The notes: generated by a model not told the origin, from the letters alone. 64,000 bases of DNA from Nitronereus sp964503895 (GCA_964503895.1 CAZDCF010000001.1:1-64000), one strand, 5' to 3'. Positions 7,507 through 17,317 are shown, counted from the first letter of the stretch. Program-made: numbers and translations.

Positions 7507-8667
7507 ATGCCATCCTCTGCTGTTTCTACTAAACGGGCTGCCTCACGTCGCCAGCCTGCATCTGCTCAAAAACCTAAAGCTAAATCTGTCCGTGGGAAAT
7601 CCGCTCAGGCTACGCGTGTAGCCATTCTTGGAGGGGGCCACGGTGGAAAAGCCTTGTTGGAAATTTTTGCTCAAGATCCGCTCGCTCGCATCGTTGGATT
7701 GGCTGAAAGTAAAACCCGTACCTCTGGTACAAAGTTGGCAAAACAATTTGGGGTGCCTGTGACGAAAGACTACCGTGAGTTGCTCAAGCTTAAGGATGTA
7801 GATTTGATTATTGATGTCACGGGGAACGCGGAAGTCGGGCAAGTTTTACAAAGGATTCGAAGACCAAAGCTGGCCATTATTGGTGGGGCAAGTGCCAAAT
7901 TTATGTGGCAACTGATTGAGGCGCGAATTCGGGCGACGATGGAAATAGAGAAAACTCTCATCCGGTACCAATCGTTGTTTCGGCGATTTGTTAAAGAAGA
8001 AGCTGAGCGAGCTGTTCATGAAGAGCGGACACGCATTGCCTGTGAGATTCATGATGGTTTAGTCCAAACATTGGTCGGGGTTAATTTCAAAATGGAACGT
8101 TGTGTTGAGTTGGTTTCCCAGGATGCGACCAAGTGTACCAATTTGATGAGGGAAGCCAAATCCCAATTGAAGCATGGGATTCAAGAGACTCGACAGGTAG
8201 TTTTTAACCTGCGTCCTGGGCAGGAGGAAAAACTAGAATTATTTCCAGCGCTTTCCCATTTTTTGAAATCCTTTGAAAAACAGCAGCGTGTCAAGGTAGT
8301 GTTTGAGCATCGTGGCGATGACTCATCCCTAGCCCCGAAGGCAAAAGTGTTTCTCTTTCGGATCGTACAGGAGGCTTTGCAGAATACTTCCAAGCATGCG
8401 AAAGCCACAAAGGTGGTTGTGCATATCGAAGTAAATCATGATATGCTCACGACTTCAATCCAAGATAATGGCAAGGGGTTTGACGTGCAGGCGGTTTCCC
8501 GTGATCCGGACAAGTGGGATCACTTTGGGCTTCGTGGCATGAAAGAGCGTGCCAAACTTCTTGGCGGGGATGCGCGATTGCGATCTGGCAAAGGGCAGGG
8601 GACGACGGTCATTGTTCGCATTCCTTTGGGTAGAAAGGACGTGGAGCAGAATGGCAAAAAAAATTAA
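7507..8667 (+). CDS. soluble histidine kinase with N-terminal Rossmann-type domain
   Basis: This 386-residue sensor kinase has no membrane segment. Residues 1-33 are a basic, disordered tail. Residues 36-135 look like a dinucleotide-binding Rossmann fold of the homoserine-dehydrogenase/oxidoreductase type: RVAILGGGHGG at 37-47, then GLAESKT, KDVDLIIDVTGNAEV at 96-110 and KLAIIGGASA at 121-130. A helical linker (136-172) leads to a HisKA_3 dimerisation domain with EERTRIACEIHDG and phospho-accepting His182. The HATPase domain has an N-box (RIVQEALQNTSKHA, Asn293) and a G-box (DNGKGF 320-325; GLRGMKERA 341-349). The assignment to the NarX/DesK-like class is firm. NAD(P) or another nucleotide as signal is inference from the fold. 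It overlaps the response regulator by 17 bases, so they form one pair. Confidence 0.9.
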   Translation: MPSSAVSTKRAASRRQPASAQKPKAKSVRGKSAQATRVAILGGGHGGKALLEIFAQDPLARIVGLAESKTRTSGTKLAKQFGVPVTKDYRELLKLKDVDLIIDVTGNAEVGQVLQRIRRPKLAIIGGASAKFMWQLIEARIRATMEIEKTLIRYQSLFRRFVKEEAERAVHEERTRIACEIHDGLVQTLVGVNFKMERCVELVSQDATKCTNLMREAKSQLKHGIQETRQVVFNLRPGQEEKLELFPALSHFLKSFEKQQRVKVVFEHRGDDSSLAPKAKVFLFRIVQEALQNTSKHAKATKVVVHIEVNHDMLTTSIQDNGKGFDVQAVSRDPDKWDHFGLRGMKERAKLLGGDARLRSGKGQGTTVIVRIPLGRKDVEQNGKKN

Positions 8668-9325
8668 GGTGTTGATTACCGATGATCATCGTGTTGTGCG
8701 GGAGGGGTTGTCTGCTATCCTAGAGACCAAAGAAGAAATCGAAATTGTAGGCGAGGCCAAAGATGGTGGGGAAGCCGTGGAAAAGGCTCGTCAGTTATTA
8801 CCCGATGTCATTGTGATGGATGTAAGCATGCCAGGAATGACTGGAGTGGAAGCTACGCGGATCATCAAACGCGAACTCCCACATATCGGCATTATTGCTC
8901 TGACCATGTACGAAGACCAACAGTATATTTTTGATCTTGTGCGGGCCGGCGCTACTGGGTATTTGCTAAAAGATTCAGATTCAACGGAAATTTTAGCGGC
9001 CATTCGAGCTATTTCAAAAGGCGAATCCCTAATCCATCCTTCTGTTGCCAGTAAAATTCTAGCAGAATTTTCCTTGCTCGCTGAGGGCAAGGGGAAAAAG
9101 AAGTCACTGTTAGACCACGATTTGACGGAACGGGAGATTACGGTGCTTCGGCTTGTTGCTGACGGAAAAACCAACAAGGAAATTGCCAATGTGCTGGATC
9201 TCAGTGAAAAGACAGTCAAAAATCACGTCAGGAATATCTTCCACAAACTCCATGTCTACGATCGCACCCAGGCTGCCATTTTAGCTATTCGCAAAGGGAT
9301 TATCGAACTTGAACCTCATCCGTAA
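8651..9325 (+). CDS. NarL/FixJ-type response regulator
   Basis: This is the partner of the preceding kinase. The 224-residue protein starts MAKKIKVLITDDH at 8651, inside the end of the kinase gene. A longer reading from 8549 lacks support because the receiver domain begins immediately here. Asp11 and Asp12 form the acidic pocket, and Asp57 in VIVMDVSMPGM is the phosphorylation site. ALTMYED and the Lys of YLLKDSD complete the receiver. From about residue 150 a LuxR-type helix-turn-helix follows (LTEREITVLRLVADGKTNKEIANVL, then SEKTVKNHVRNIFHKL). It should bind DNA as a dimer when phosphorylated. Targets are unknown; the adjacent thiol and recombination genes are candidates. Confidence 0.96.
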   Translation: MAKKIKVLITDDHRVVREGLSAILETKEEIEIVGEAKDGGEAVEKARQLLPDVIVMDVSMPGMTGVEATRIIKRELPHIGIIALTMYEDQQYIFDLVRAGATGYLLKDSDSTEILAAIRAISKGESLIHPSVASKILAEFSLLAEGKGKKKSLLDHDLTEREITVLRLVADGKTNKEIANVLDLSEKTVKNHVRNIFHKLHVYDRTQAAILAIRKGIIELEPHP

Positions 9326-9366
9326 ATTGGTGTTTGTTCTGTTCTGATCGAAAAGGAGAGGTGCTT

Positions 9367-9621
9367 ATGGCCAACGTCACATTACTTGTCTCGTCGACTT
9401 GCTCGGCTTGTCCATCGGCGAAAAGTCTGTGGAAGCAAATGCGAGCCAAACATAGTTTTAGTTATCGAGAAATTGATATCAGTACTGCTGATGGTCAGGA
9501 ACTTGCTGAACGACATGCGGTTCGTGCAGTGCCGGCTTCTATAATCAATGGCCGGTTGACCTTTGTTGGGGTGCCGACTCGTCAAAGCATTGAGAAAGCT
9601 CTCGCCGGACGGGGTGGGTAA
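9367..9621 (+). CDS. small thioredoxin/glutaredoxin-fold protein with CxxC
   Basis: This 84-residue protein starts at the ATG at 9367, which follows a good GGAGAGG site. An upstream in-frame codon at 9334 would add residues with no family support. The thioredoxin-fold features are clear: beta strand VTLLVSS, active-site pair Cys12-S-A-Cys15, YREIDIS, then VRAVPASIINGR with the cis-Pro typical of the fold, and a closing helix after GVPTRQSIEKAL. It is a likely dithiol oxidoreductase or thiol-redox adaptor. It lies 41 bases after the response regulator and 20 bases before a zinc-ribbon gene, suggesting a common transcript. Confidence 0.88.
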   Translation: MANVTLLVSSTCSACPSAKSLWKQMRAKHSFSYREIDISTADGQELAERHAVRAVPASIINGRLTFVGVPTRQSIEKALAGRGG

Positions 9622-9641
9622 TCTCTGGGATATTTTATCGT

Positions 9642-9827
9642 ATGAGTGTTGACCGACCATTTGGCATGGATCCGGATGAGCCAGATATCGAATTACCTAT
9701 TCTTCCTCAGCTAAATTCCGGACCAGCCCCGGATTGCCCGTTTTGTGGTGACCCCATGACTTTTATTGATGCGGAATGGGGATGCTCCGATTGCAATGGA
9801 GAGTTGCTCGGCCCAGAAACCGGGTAA
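9642..9827 (+). CDS. small zinc-ribbon protein, unknown function
   Basis: This 61-residue protein has Cys32-P-F-Cys35 and Cys48-S-D-Cys51, spaced as a rubredoxin-like zinc ribbon. The first 30 residues are acidic and Pro-rich, and the end is GELLGPETG. No enzyme motif is visible. Such small ribbons often act as protein-protein or redox adaptors, but nothing here shows a function. It lies 20 bases after the thioredoxin-fold gene and 55 bases before addB, all on the plus strand. The start ATG has no strong ribosome binding site, but composition and the four Cys residues support a real gene. Confidence 0.7.
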   Translation: MSVDRPFGMDPDEPDIELPILPQLNSGPAPDCPFCGDPMTFIDAEWGCSDCNGELLGPETG

Positions 9828-9882
9828 CCTCTTGTTTTTTATCATTTCTTTTACTCTTCGAAGGTAAACACGCTATCCTCCC

Positions 9883-12800
9883 ATGCTTCGTGTTGTCACG
9901 GGACCTCTGTATTCCGACCTTGAAGATGCGATAGCCGAGCATCTCAAATCTTTCCGAGTCCAATATCCAATTGAGCCGTTGACCATCGTCGTGCCTTCGC
10001 AATATGCACGGCTTCGCCTGCAATGGGTCTTATGCACACAACGGAACCTTTCACTATTTCACGTTCATATCCTGACGTTTTTTCAATTAGCACTACAGCT
10101 AGTGGAGGAACAAGGGCAGTTAATATCCGATGCCATTCGATCGGACAATTTTTTCCGTGAATACATACATCAATTGATGCGTCGACGAAAAACCGTGTTG
10201 CCGCATTTGGCAGGATTAACGGAGATTCCAGGAGCGTGGACGAATCTGTGGAAAACAATCAAAGACCTGAAAAATGGAGCTGTGGATGCGCAGTTTGCTC
10301 GAGAGGTGCTTCGGCACAATTTTCGGGATATCGATCCCATTTGCGAATCGGTGTTCATGCTCTATGATTCGTACTGTGAGGAACAGAATCGTTTGCAGAT
10401 CTTTGATTGCGATGATGTCGCCAAAATTGCCAAGACGGGTGTGGCTTCTTCGACATTCCTCTCTCAACAGAGACAAATCTGGTATTACGGGTTTTATGAT
10501 TTAACACAGGTTCAGTTAGATCTGTTTCATGCTGTTGCCCAGTCCTATACCACATCCGTGTATTTCCCAATTGTTCGAGATCATCCGGCCTATCAATTCG
10601 CGCAACAATTTTTTGATCGTCATATCCTCGGTTTGAGCGTTGAAAGTGTGCGGCATCATTCAGGTGGGCGTCAGATATCAGTGCTTCAGGACCTTTTTGC
10701 TCAAAGAGGCTCAATCGACAGTCAGCAAGTGTATAGCGATAGTCATCCGGCTGACGAAAATTGCAAGCCGACTTGTCAGATCGTTTACGCCCCTGGAGGT
10801 GAAAATGAAATGCGAATCGTGTGCAAGGAAATCCTGCGGCATGTGGAGGAAAATCAAATCCCATGGCATGAAATTGGGGTTGTTGGGCGAACTTTATCAG
10901 GCTATGAGCAGGTCCTGCCTCGTGTTTTTTACGAACATGGGATTCCGTTTAATACGACTATGCAGCGGTCTCTAGTTGCCTACCCTTATGCTCAAATTCT
11001 GTTAAGGCTTTTATCCATTTTTATATCAGATTTTCAGCGTGACCATGTTATGGAGGTGCTGACCTCACCCTATTTCCATTGGAGAATCTCTTCTAGGCAA
11101 AGGGAATTGCCTCGTCCAGACCTTTGGGATCGAGCAAGTCGCCGGATGGGAATTGCCAAAGGGCTTGAAGAATGGAAGCGCTTCATTCGGGCGATGAAAA
11201 ACGAGTGTATGGTGAGCCAAGACGCATCGAACGAGAGAAATTGGACTGTATTATCTGATCAACAAATTGATTTGTGCGATACCACATTGAATGATTTGTT
11301 CGAAGGAGTAGCCCGTTTTCCACTGCAGGCTACCTATGAAGAGTTTGTGGCACGGACCCTTCAATTAATGAACGAGTTTTTGGTAGTGCCGTACACTGAA
11401 CAAAGTACAAAATCGATGACTTTGGATTTATGGACCAACATGCACTCTCTCAATTTTGAGCAGCACAATCATGCCCAGATCTTTAAGGCTGTCTGTGATC
11501 AATTCAGAGACATACGCCTGCTCACAAAGATATCAGAAGTGGTGACGATTTCTGAGTTTGTTAAGACTGTTCAGCGATTTTTTGAGGGAGCCTTAGTGCC
11601 CGTGCATCAAACAACTGACAACATTCATGGGGTATGGGTGTTGGATGCTATGGCTGCGCGAGGATTTTCCTTCCGAGTGCTATTTGTGGTGGGAATGAAT
11701 GAGCATGTTTTTCCTCGTCATATTCGAGAAGATGCGTTTCTAAGAGATTCAGTGCGCCGGTTTTTGGATGTCAACTTGGGATTCAAGGTGCCAGAGAAGG
11801 TCTCAGGATATGAAGAAGAACAATTGTTATTTTATTTGTTAGTCAACTCTGCAACTGATGCTGTTACGCTGTTGACTCAGCGTGCCGATACGCAAGATCA
11901 GCCTTCCGTTCCTTCTTGGTATCTCAACGACTTCCAACGGTGTGTCGGAGATATTTTCAGCATTGTTGTGTCGAAGCGGCTGGGTCAAAAACGTTCTACT
12001 CTATCGCAATATGCCGACAAATGGCTTACCTCAGAGGAAATCCGGATAGGTTGGATGTTCGACCGGTGTCTACCGGGTTGGGGTCTTGCCCAAAAAACGC
12101 CAGGCTGGCTGGCGGTGCGACGTGGAGTTACTTCCTTGGCTTCTCAAGAGTCCTCCTCTCCGCGACTCAATCGATTCGATGGAATGACGGGAAACCTTCC
12201 GGAATGGTGGGATGCGATGCAGAGTCGAGGCATGTCTCCAACCGCACTCAAAGAATATGCTATTTGCCCATTTAAATTTTTTGCGAAACATGTTCTCAAA
12301 GTAGATCCGGTTGACCGTTCGGAATTCGAGATTGGTCTTGGAGTGCGAGAAATCGGAAGTTTATTGCACCAATTGTTTAGGGAATGTCTGTTGGCTCTTT
12401 CCGAGCATGGATATTACCAACAGATGAAAAAGTCGTCGGCGGAGAATATCTCAGAACTTCTTCAATCCATTTTCGTCGGTGTATTCCAGCACTATGAACA
12501 ATCGTATCCCACGGGGCATCCTTTGGTTTGGGAATGGCAGCAGGAACAACTTAGTGGCGCAGTCAGTCACGCTATTTACCAGGAATTTTTTAACCAGGAT
12601 GAAGATTGGATTTCCGTGGGTTTAGAGCAGCCTATCAAAGGCATAATGCCACTTCTGCTGGACGATGACGTATGCGAATTATCTCTTTCTGGACGAATCG
12701 ATCGAATCGATTGGTCGCCCTCCCAACACACTTCTCGAATCATTGATTACAAATACAAAGCATCTCCGAGATCAATTCTCACATCTCAAGCATTGGCGCG

Positions 12801-13251
12801 AGAAGTGGTTCGATGCAAGGAACTTCAACCGCCTCTCTATTTTCTGCTAATAGAAGGGGGAACTCTCGCATTGCCGAATTATTCAAAATTGGGAGTGCTT
12901 CAAGGGTTGTCTTGTTCCGGAGTCTGGTTCCATTATCTAACAGCAGACAGTCTGGGGTCGATCGGGACTTTTACCTCAGTTTCCTTTACCGCGAGTCGCT
13001 GGAAATCACTGAAACCGCAAATTGAGAAAAACATAAAAACGTTGATGACCGGCATTCAACGGGGCGAGTATTTCATTGTGCCTGGTTCTGACTGTCGGAT
13101 CTGTGATTTTCGTACCATCTGTCATCGCACGCAATCTTTGAGTCGCTGGCGTGCCGAGGTAGATCGTGCACAAACCAAAGGGCACCGGGATGTCCGTTTC
13201 ACCAAGCTGGCCACAATAGCGGAGTCAGATAGGGAAGCTAAAAAAAAGTGA
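9883..13251 (+). CDS. addB: AddB-type subunit of the helicase-nuclease for double-strand break repair
   Basis: This 1122-residue protein matches the AddB/RexB-like family, which works with AddA to resect DNA ends for RecA. The inactivated helicase half has the conserved AARGFSFRVLFVVGMNEHVFPR segment (about residues 584-605). Near the C-terminus is a RecB-type nuclease domain (RIDRIDW, RIIDYKYK with the catalytic Asp and Lys). It also has the Fe-S staple typical of AddB: one Cys in YAICPFKFFAKH and three in SDCRICDFRTICH. The N-terminus (MLRVVTGPLYSDLEDAI) has no intact P-loop, so ATP hydrolysis is expected only from AddA. addA follows after 55 bases. Confidence 0.92.
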   Translation: MLRVVTGPLYSDLEDAIAEHLKSFRVQYPIEPLTIVVPSQYARLRLQWVLCTQRNLSLFHVHILTFFQLALQLVEEQGQLISDAIRSDNFFREYIHQLMRRRKTVLPHLAGLTEIPGAWTNLWKTIKDLKNGAVDAQFAREVLRHNFRDIDPICESVFMLYDSYCEEQNRLQIFDCDDVAKIAKTGVASSTFLSQQRQIWYYGFYDLTQVQLDLFHAVAQSYTTSVYFPIVRDHPAYQFAQQFFDRHILGLSVESVRHHSGGRQISVLQDLFAQRGSIDSQQVYSDSHPADENCKPTCQIVYAPGGENEMRIVCKEILRHVEENQIPWHEIGVVGRTLSGYEQVLPRVFYEHGIPFNTTMQRSLVAYPYAQILLRLLSIFISDFQRDHVMEVLTSPYFHWRISSRQRELPRPDLWDRASRRMGIAKGLEEWKRFIRAMKNECMVSQDASNERNWTVLSDQQIDLCDTTLNDLFEGVARFPLQATYEEFVARTLQLMNEFLVVPYTEQSTKSMTLDLWTNMHSLNFEQHNHAQIFKAVCDQFRDIRLLTKISEVVTISEFVKTVQRFFEGALVPVHQTTDNIHGVWVLDAMAARGFSFRVLFVVGMNEHVFPRHIREDAFLRDSVRRFLDVNLGFKVPEKVSGYEEEQLLFYLLVNSATDAVTLLTQRADTQDQPSVPSWYLNDFQRCVGDIFSIVVSKRLGQKRSTLSQYADKWLTSEEIRIGWMFDRCLPGWGLAQKTPGWLAVRRGVTSLASQESSSPRLNRFDGMTGNLPEWWDAMQSRGMSPTALKEYAICPFKFFAKHVLKVDPVDRSEFEIGLGVREIGSLLHQLFRECLLALSEHGYYQQMKKSSAENISELLQSIFVGVFQHYEQSYPTGHPLVWEWQQEQLSGAVSHAIYQEFFNQDEDWISVGLEQPIKGIMPLLLDDDVCELSLSGRIDRIDWSPSQHTSRIIDYKYKASPRSILTSQALAREVVRCKELQPPLYFLLIEGGTLALPNYSKLGVLQGLSCSGVWFHYLTADSLGSIGTFTSVSFTASRWKSLKPQIEKNIKTLMTGIQRGEYFIVPGSDCRICDFRTICHRTQSLSRWRAEVDRAQTKGHRDVRFTKLATIAESDREAKKK

Positions 13252-13306
13252 AGGTGTTCTCAGATTTCGAAATAATACCTTTTGGCTAAGAATAATTTTT
13301 TTCGAT

Positions 13307-16300
13307 ATGAGTCTTCCTCTTGCCGATCAAGTAGCTCGTGAACGCGCGGCCACTGCTAGCAATGAAAATATTGTGGTGACGGCTGGTGCAGGAACGGGCA
13401 AGACAACCCTTCTCATTGATCGATTGACCCATCTGTTGTTTCGTCCTGATCGACGATTGACTATTGGACAAATCGTGGCGTTGACGTTTACCAACAAAGC
13501 TGCCAATGAAATGAAAGTACGACTTCGTCAACGGCTTCAAGTGATGCAGGATCTGGCTCGAGCAGGATGGAGTGAGAAAGACTCGCAAAACCACGAAGCC
13601 AAAGTGATACGAGACCTTCAGATACTTTATGGTCTTACTGATCAGCAAATAGCTGATGTAGCCGAACGCACTTTTTATGATTTAGAACGTGCGCATATCG
13701 AGACGATTCACAGTTTTGCGGGATATGTGCTTCGGTTATTTCCAGTTGAAGCAGGAGTTGATCCTTCGTTTCAAGAGGATGATGGTACGCAATTCGCATC
13801 ACATTTTCATGAAGAATGGAATCGATGGTTAAATCATGAGTTGCAGAAAGATGGGCCTAATCGAGAGTGTTGGCGAGCCATATTACGATTGGTGCGTTTG
13901 GAGGATTTGGAAAAATTTGCTTGTGCCCTAATGAATGAACTTCTGCCGTCTGGATGTCTAGCTGTTATCCAGGATGATGAGTCCATCCCACAGCCTATTC
14001 GTAACTGGATCTTAGGGCTTCTTCAGACCGCTCGTGAGTTGCGGCGGGCCCATGATAAAGAGCAAAAATTGGAGTTGTTATTGGATGAGGCCATAGATCA
14101 GTTGAATGAGGCGTTTCGTGGCGCGCCCTTCGAACCAGAGATTCGTGAGTCTCTTCGTAACGCAGTGATTCCTTCAAAACCGAAATCATGGTCAGACGAA
14201 GATTACTTATATGCTCGGTCTATTGTGAAGGTAGCTCAAGCCTATCAAACCTTGGTCCCCAAGGCCTTGCGAGATTTTCTTAGAGTCCTGTTGCCTTTTT
14301 TGGGGCAGTGCCAGCGGACTTATCTCAATGCTGGGTGGGTATCTTTTGATGGGTTAGTAGTAAAGGCCCGTGATCTTCTCCGGGATAAGCCACGTGTTCG
14401 ACGTGAGATTAAACAACAATTTCAAGCGATTTTGGTGGATGAATTCCAAGATAGCGACCCGGTTCAATATGAACTGATTTTATATGTAGCGGAAAAAGCA
14501 AATCGTGAAGCGCGTGCATGGTCACAGATTCAATTAGAGCCAGGGAAGTTGTTTATTGTGGGCGATCCCAAACAATCGATTTACGCTTTTCGCCGTGCGG
14601 ATATCGAAGCCTATGATTTCGTGGTTCATGATCTGGTTCTTGATCAATCCGCTCAAAAAGAACCACTAAATTTGTGTAGTAACTTTCGATCGCACGCTGG
14701 CGTATTAGATCCGGTTAACGCCTTGTGTCGGCGATGGTTTCCGGATGAGGCGATCAAAGGTGTGCAGCCTCGGTACGAAACACTTGTACCTGTTGAAAGA
14801 GATTCCAAGATGTTCAAAGACGAAGGTGTCCAAATCCGAATCGTGAAGTCTGCCGAAGATATAGTCAACGCAGATGCGGCTACACGGGCCGAGGCACAGG
14901 AACTGGCTCGATGGCTTGCCGAAGAAGTGCTCAATAAAGATTCAGTATGCCTGAATGGCGAGTCCTCGCTGATTCAACCTCGTCATGTGGCTATCTTATT
15001 TCGAACGCTTACAAATCTGCGTGTGTATGTCGAGGCCCTTCGATGGCATGACATTCCTTTCGTTACGGAAGGCGAAAAACATTTTTTTGAGCGGCAAGAG
15101 ATTGTGGACTTTATCAACCTATTGAGACTATTGGCTGATCCTTATGATCGTACCGCTATGGCTGGGGTATTGCGTTCACCTTTAGGCGGCTGTTCTGATG
15201 ATATGGTGGCTCATCTTTTTCTTACAGGGGAAATTGATGATTGGCATCGAAAGTCTTTATCCACGGCAATACCAGAGATATTTTCGGTTTTGCAAAATTT
15301 GAGAGATTATGTATTCACACAACCAGTAGCAGATGCTCTGGACTATGTATTGAGACAAACGCCATTTATGGAGTTGACAGCTGCTTCACTGAATAGTGAA
15401 CAGGCTGTAGCAAACGTTCGGAAACTGCAGGACTTAGTCAATGCCCATGCTATGCAATCGGGCATGGGGTTTCGAGGCATGGTGCATACACTTACCCAAT
15501 GGATTCATGATCCTCCGGCTGAAGCTGAGAGTTCCTTGGTAGATATGGAATGTGAGGACGAACCACGGGGAGGCGCTGTTCGGCTCATGACTATTCATAA
15601 ATCTAAGGGGCTAGAATTTCCTATGGTTATTGTGGCTGGGTTACACCACGGGGTTAATCGGAACGAAGAACGCATTTGGGTCGATCATGATTGGTTGACT
15701 GGTTGTGCAGGCATGCGCTTGGGTTCTTATTATTCACTAGGTGGTTTATATCTTGAATCTAAAATGGTGGCGCGGCAACGAGCCGAGCAGATTCGTATAT
15801 TGTATGTTGCTATGACGCGAGCCCAACGTCGGTTGGTCTTGTCTGCGGGATGTCCGACTACTTCAGGGGGGCTGTCTCGTGGATTCTTTGGTATGATTCT
15901 CAGTGGTTTGGAAATTGGGCCCGAGATGCTTCTTTCATCAGAACAGAACCCAGGGCCTCGGCGGTTGACAATTGGTACCATCCAGATCTTGCTAGAAGTG
16001 GTCACCGATTCCAAAGCAAATAACTATGGTCTGCGACAACGTTCACAATCCTGGCAGACCATAGAATCCGATGATCCTGCAACAGCTTCCCCCTGGGCTT
16101 CACGTTATGAAAGAATGTTCGATGGGTATAGACATCCGTTATTTGTAACTCCTACGAGTTTGGGAAAGGTCATGCCCCTCTCGTATTCAAGGTTGAAGCC
16201 AGGTACACTTGAGGGCCAGGATGCTTCACTGCAGGATGGTGTTCCTGTTCGTTCACGTGATCGACAAATCCTAATAGGAATATTGGCCCATCGCGTGCTA

Positions 16301-16783
16301 GAAACCTGGAATTTTCAGGATGATCCGGAGAAACTCCCCGCATGGAGTGAGAATGTGTGTCGTAGGGGAATTCCCGACGAGTGGGTGGAGGATGCCCCGG
16401 GGCTTGTGAATGAATTATATGATATGTTTAATGCCTTTGTTCGTACCACTCCCTATGCTATCCTGAGTCAGGCAGAGATCTTGGGGCGAGAGGTGCCCAT
16501 TACCGTCCCGTGGCAAGCTAGATACCTGTCCGGGGCGATAGATAAGAATGATACGCCTGCGGTGCTTCATGGAGTCATTGATGTGGTGTATCGCTGGAAA
16601 CATCAGATTTGGATGGCAGATTATAAAACCGCTCTGGTCAATCCAGAAATCTTAGAGCAAGTAGTTGCCAACTACCGCGTACAAGCGACAGCTTATCGTG
16701 AGGCTCTTCAAGGAGTGTTTGTCGATGCTTCGGTTAAGGCCAAACTTATCTTTGTGCGCAATGGTTCTTCGGTTGAAGTGTAA
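13307..16783 (+). CDS. addA: AddA-type UvrD helicase/nuclease
   Basis: This 1158-residue protein is the motor subunit of the AddAB complex. UvrD-type motifs are all visible: Walker A AGAGTGKTT with Lys32, FTNKAANEMK (motif Ia), LVDEFQDSDPVQ (motif II), FIVGDPKQSIYAFRRAD (motif III), RLMTIHKSKGLEF (motif V) and RILYVAMTRAQRRL (motif VI). The C-terminal RecB-like nuclease domain carries GVIDVVYRW and MADYKTALV, where Asp and Lys belong to the active site. Length is typical. It forms a two-gene unit with addB. This organism therefore probably uses AddAB rather than RecBCD for end resection. Confidence 0.95.
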   Translation: MSLPLADQVARERAATASNENIVVTAGAGTGKTTLLIDRLTHLLFRPDRRLTIGQIVALTFTNKAANEMKVRLRQRLQVMQDLARAGWSEKDSQNHEAKVIRDLQILYGLTDQQIADVAERTFYDLERAHIETIHSFAGYVLRLFPVEAGVDPSFQEDDGTQFASHFHEEWNRWLNHELQKDGPNRECWRAILRLVRLEDLEKFACALMNELLPSGCLAVIQDDESIPQPIRNWILGLLQTARELRRAHDKEQKLELLLDEAIDQLNEAFRGAPFEPEIRESLRNAVIPSKPKSWSDEDYLYARSIVKVAQAYQTLVPKALRDFLRVLLPFLGQCQRTYLNAGWVSFDGLVVKARDLLRDKPRVRREIKQQFQAILVDEFQDSDPVQYELILYVAEKANREARAWSQIQLEPGKLFIVGDPKQSIYAFRRADIEAYDFVVHDLVLDQSAQKEPLNLCSNFRSHAGVLDPVNALCRRWFPDEAIKGVQPRYETLVPVERDSKMFKDEGVQIRIVKSAEDIVNADAATRAEAQELARWLAEEVLNKDSVCLNGESSLIQPRHVAILFRTLTNLRVYVEALRWHDIPFVTEGEKHFFERQEIVDFINLLRLLADPYDRTAMAGVLRSPLGGCSDDMVAHLFLTGEIDDWHRKSLSTAIPEIFSVLQNLRDYVFTQPVADALDYVLRQTPFMELTAASLNSEQAVANVRKLQDLVNAHAMQSGMGFRGMVHTLTQWIHDPPAEAESSLVDMECEDEPRGGAVRLMTIHKSKGLEFPMVIVAGLHHGVNRNEERIWVDHDWLTGCAGMRLGSYYSLGGLYLESKMVARQRAEQIRILYVAMTRAQRRLVLSAGCPTTSGGLSRGFFGMILSGLEIGPEMLLSSEQNPGPRRLTIGTIQILLEVVTDSKANNYGLRQRSQSWQTIESDDPATASPWASRYERMFDGYRHPLFVTPTSLGKVMPLSYSRLKPGTLEGQDASLQDGVPVRSRDRQILIGILAHRVLETWNFQDDPEKLPAWSENVCRRGIPDEWVEDAPGLVNELYDMFNAFVRTTPYAILSQAEILGREVPITVPWQARYLSGAIDKNDTPAVLHGVIDVVYRWKHQIWMADYKTALVNPEILEQVVANYRVQATAYREALQGVFVDASVKAKLIFVRNGSSVEV

Positions 16784-16825
16784 GGTAGATGGAAAGAATG
16801 ATCCAAGTCAGAAAGGAGCAGAATA

Positions 16826-17317
16826 ATGAGCCATCGTAGATGGACATTAGGTTATATTATGGTTGGGATGGTGGTGTTGGTGGCTTGTTCCAGCACGCCT
16901 CAGCCCGTGAAGCAACCTACGCTGAATGCGCCGACAATTGTAAGTCCGTCTGTGAGAGCCGCAATATCTGAAGGCAACCGATTATTTGCCTCGGGCCGTT
17001 ACCAAGCGGCTAAAATACAGTATGAAAAAGCTATCCTGGCTCAAAAGACTGTGGCCGAAGCCCACTATAATTTGGCGCTCGCTCTTGATTATATGGGGAA
17101 GCGGGATGAAGCCAGACCCCACTATATGGAAGCCGCGAATTTAGCACCTGGACATCAAGTAATATGGAACTCACCAGTGTTGCGCCGCTATGGTGATGTC
17201 AAGGTCGAGGGCAGTGGTGGTGCCATGAGGCCGGGAATTCCAGGAATAGGAGGAGGAGGAGGGATTATGGGCGGAGGTGGTAGCACCGGAGGAGGGGGGA
17301 GAGCCGGAGGCTTCTAA
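16826..17317 (+). CDS. TPR-containing lipoprotein
   Basis: This 163-residue protein starts with a lipoprotein signal: hydrophobic residues about 9-20 and the lipobox LVAC, with Cys21 as the lipid-modified residue. After a Pro-rich linker comes a pair of tetratricopeptide repeats (about residues 52-120: ISEGNRLFASGRYQAAKIQYEKA and EAHYNLALALDYMGKRDEARPHY). The end (from about 133) is very Gly-rich, with runs such as GGGGG and GGGGSTGGGG. The gene has a good ribosome binding site (AAAGGAG). It may scaffold envelope proteins. It faces lgt, the enzyme that would lipidate it, with only eight bases between the stop codons. Confidence 0.88.
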   Translation: MSHRRWTLGYIMVGMVVLVACSSTPQPVKQPTLNAPTIVSPSVRAAISEGNRLFASGRYQAAKIQYEKAILAQKTVAEAHYNLALALDYMGKRDEARPHYMEAANLAPGHQVIWNSPVLRRYGDVKVEGSGGAMRPGIPGIGGGGGIMGGGGSTGGGGRAGGF

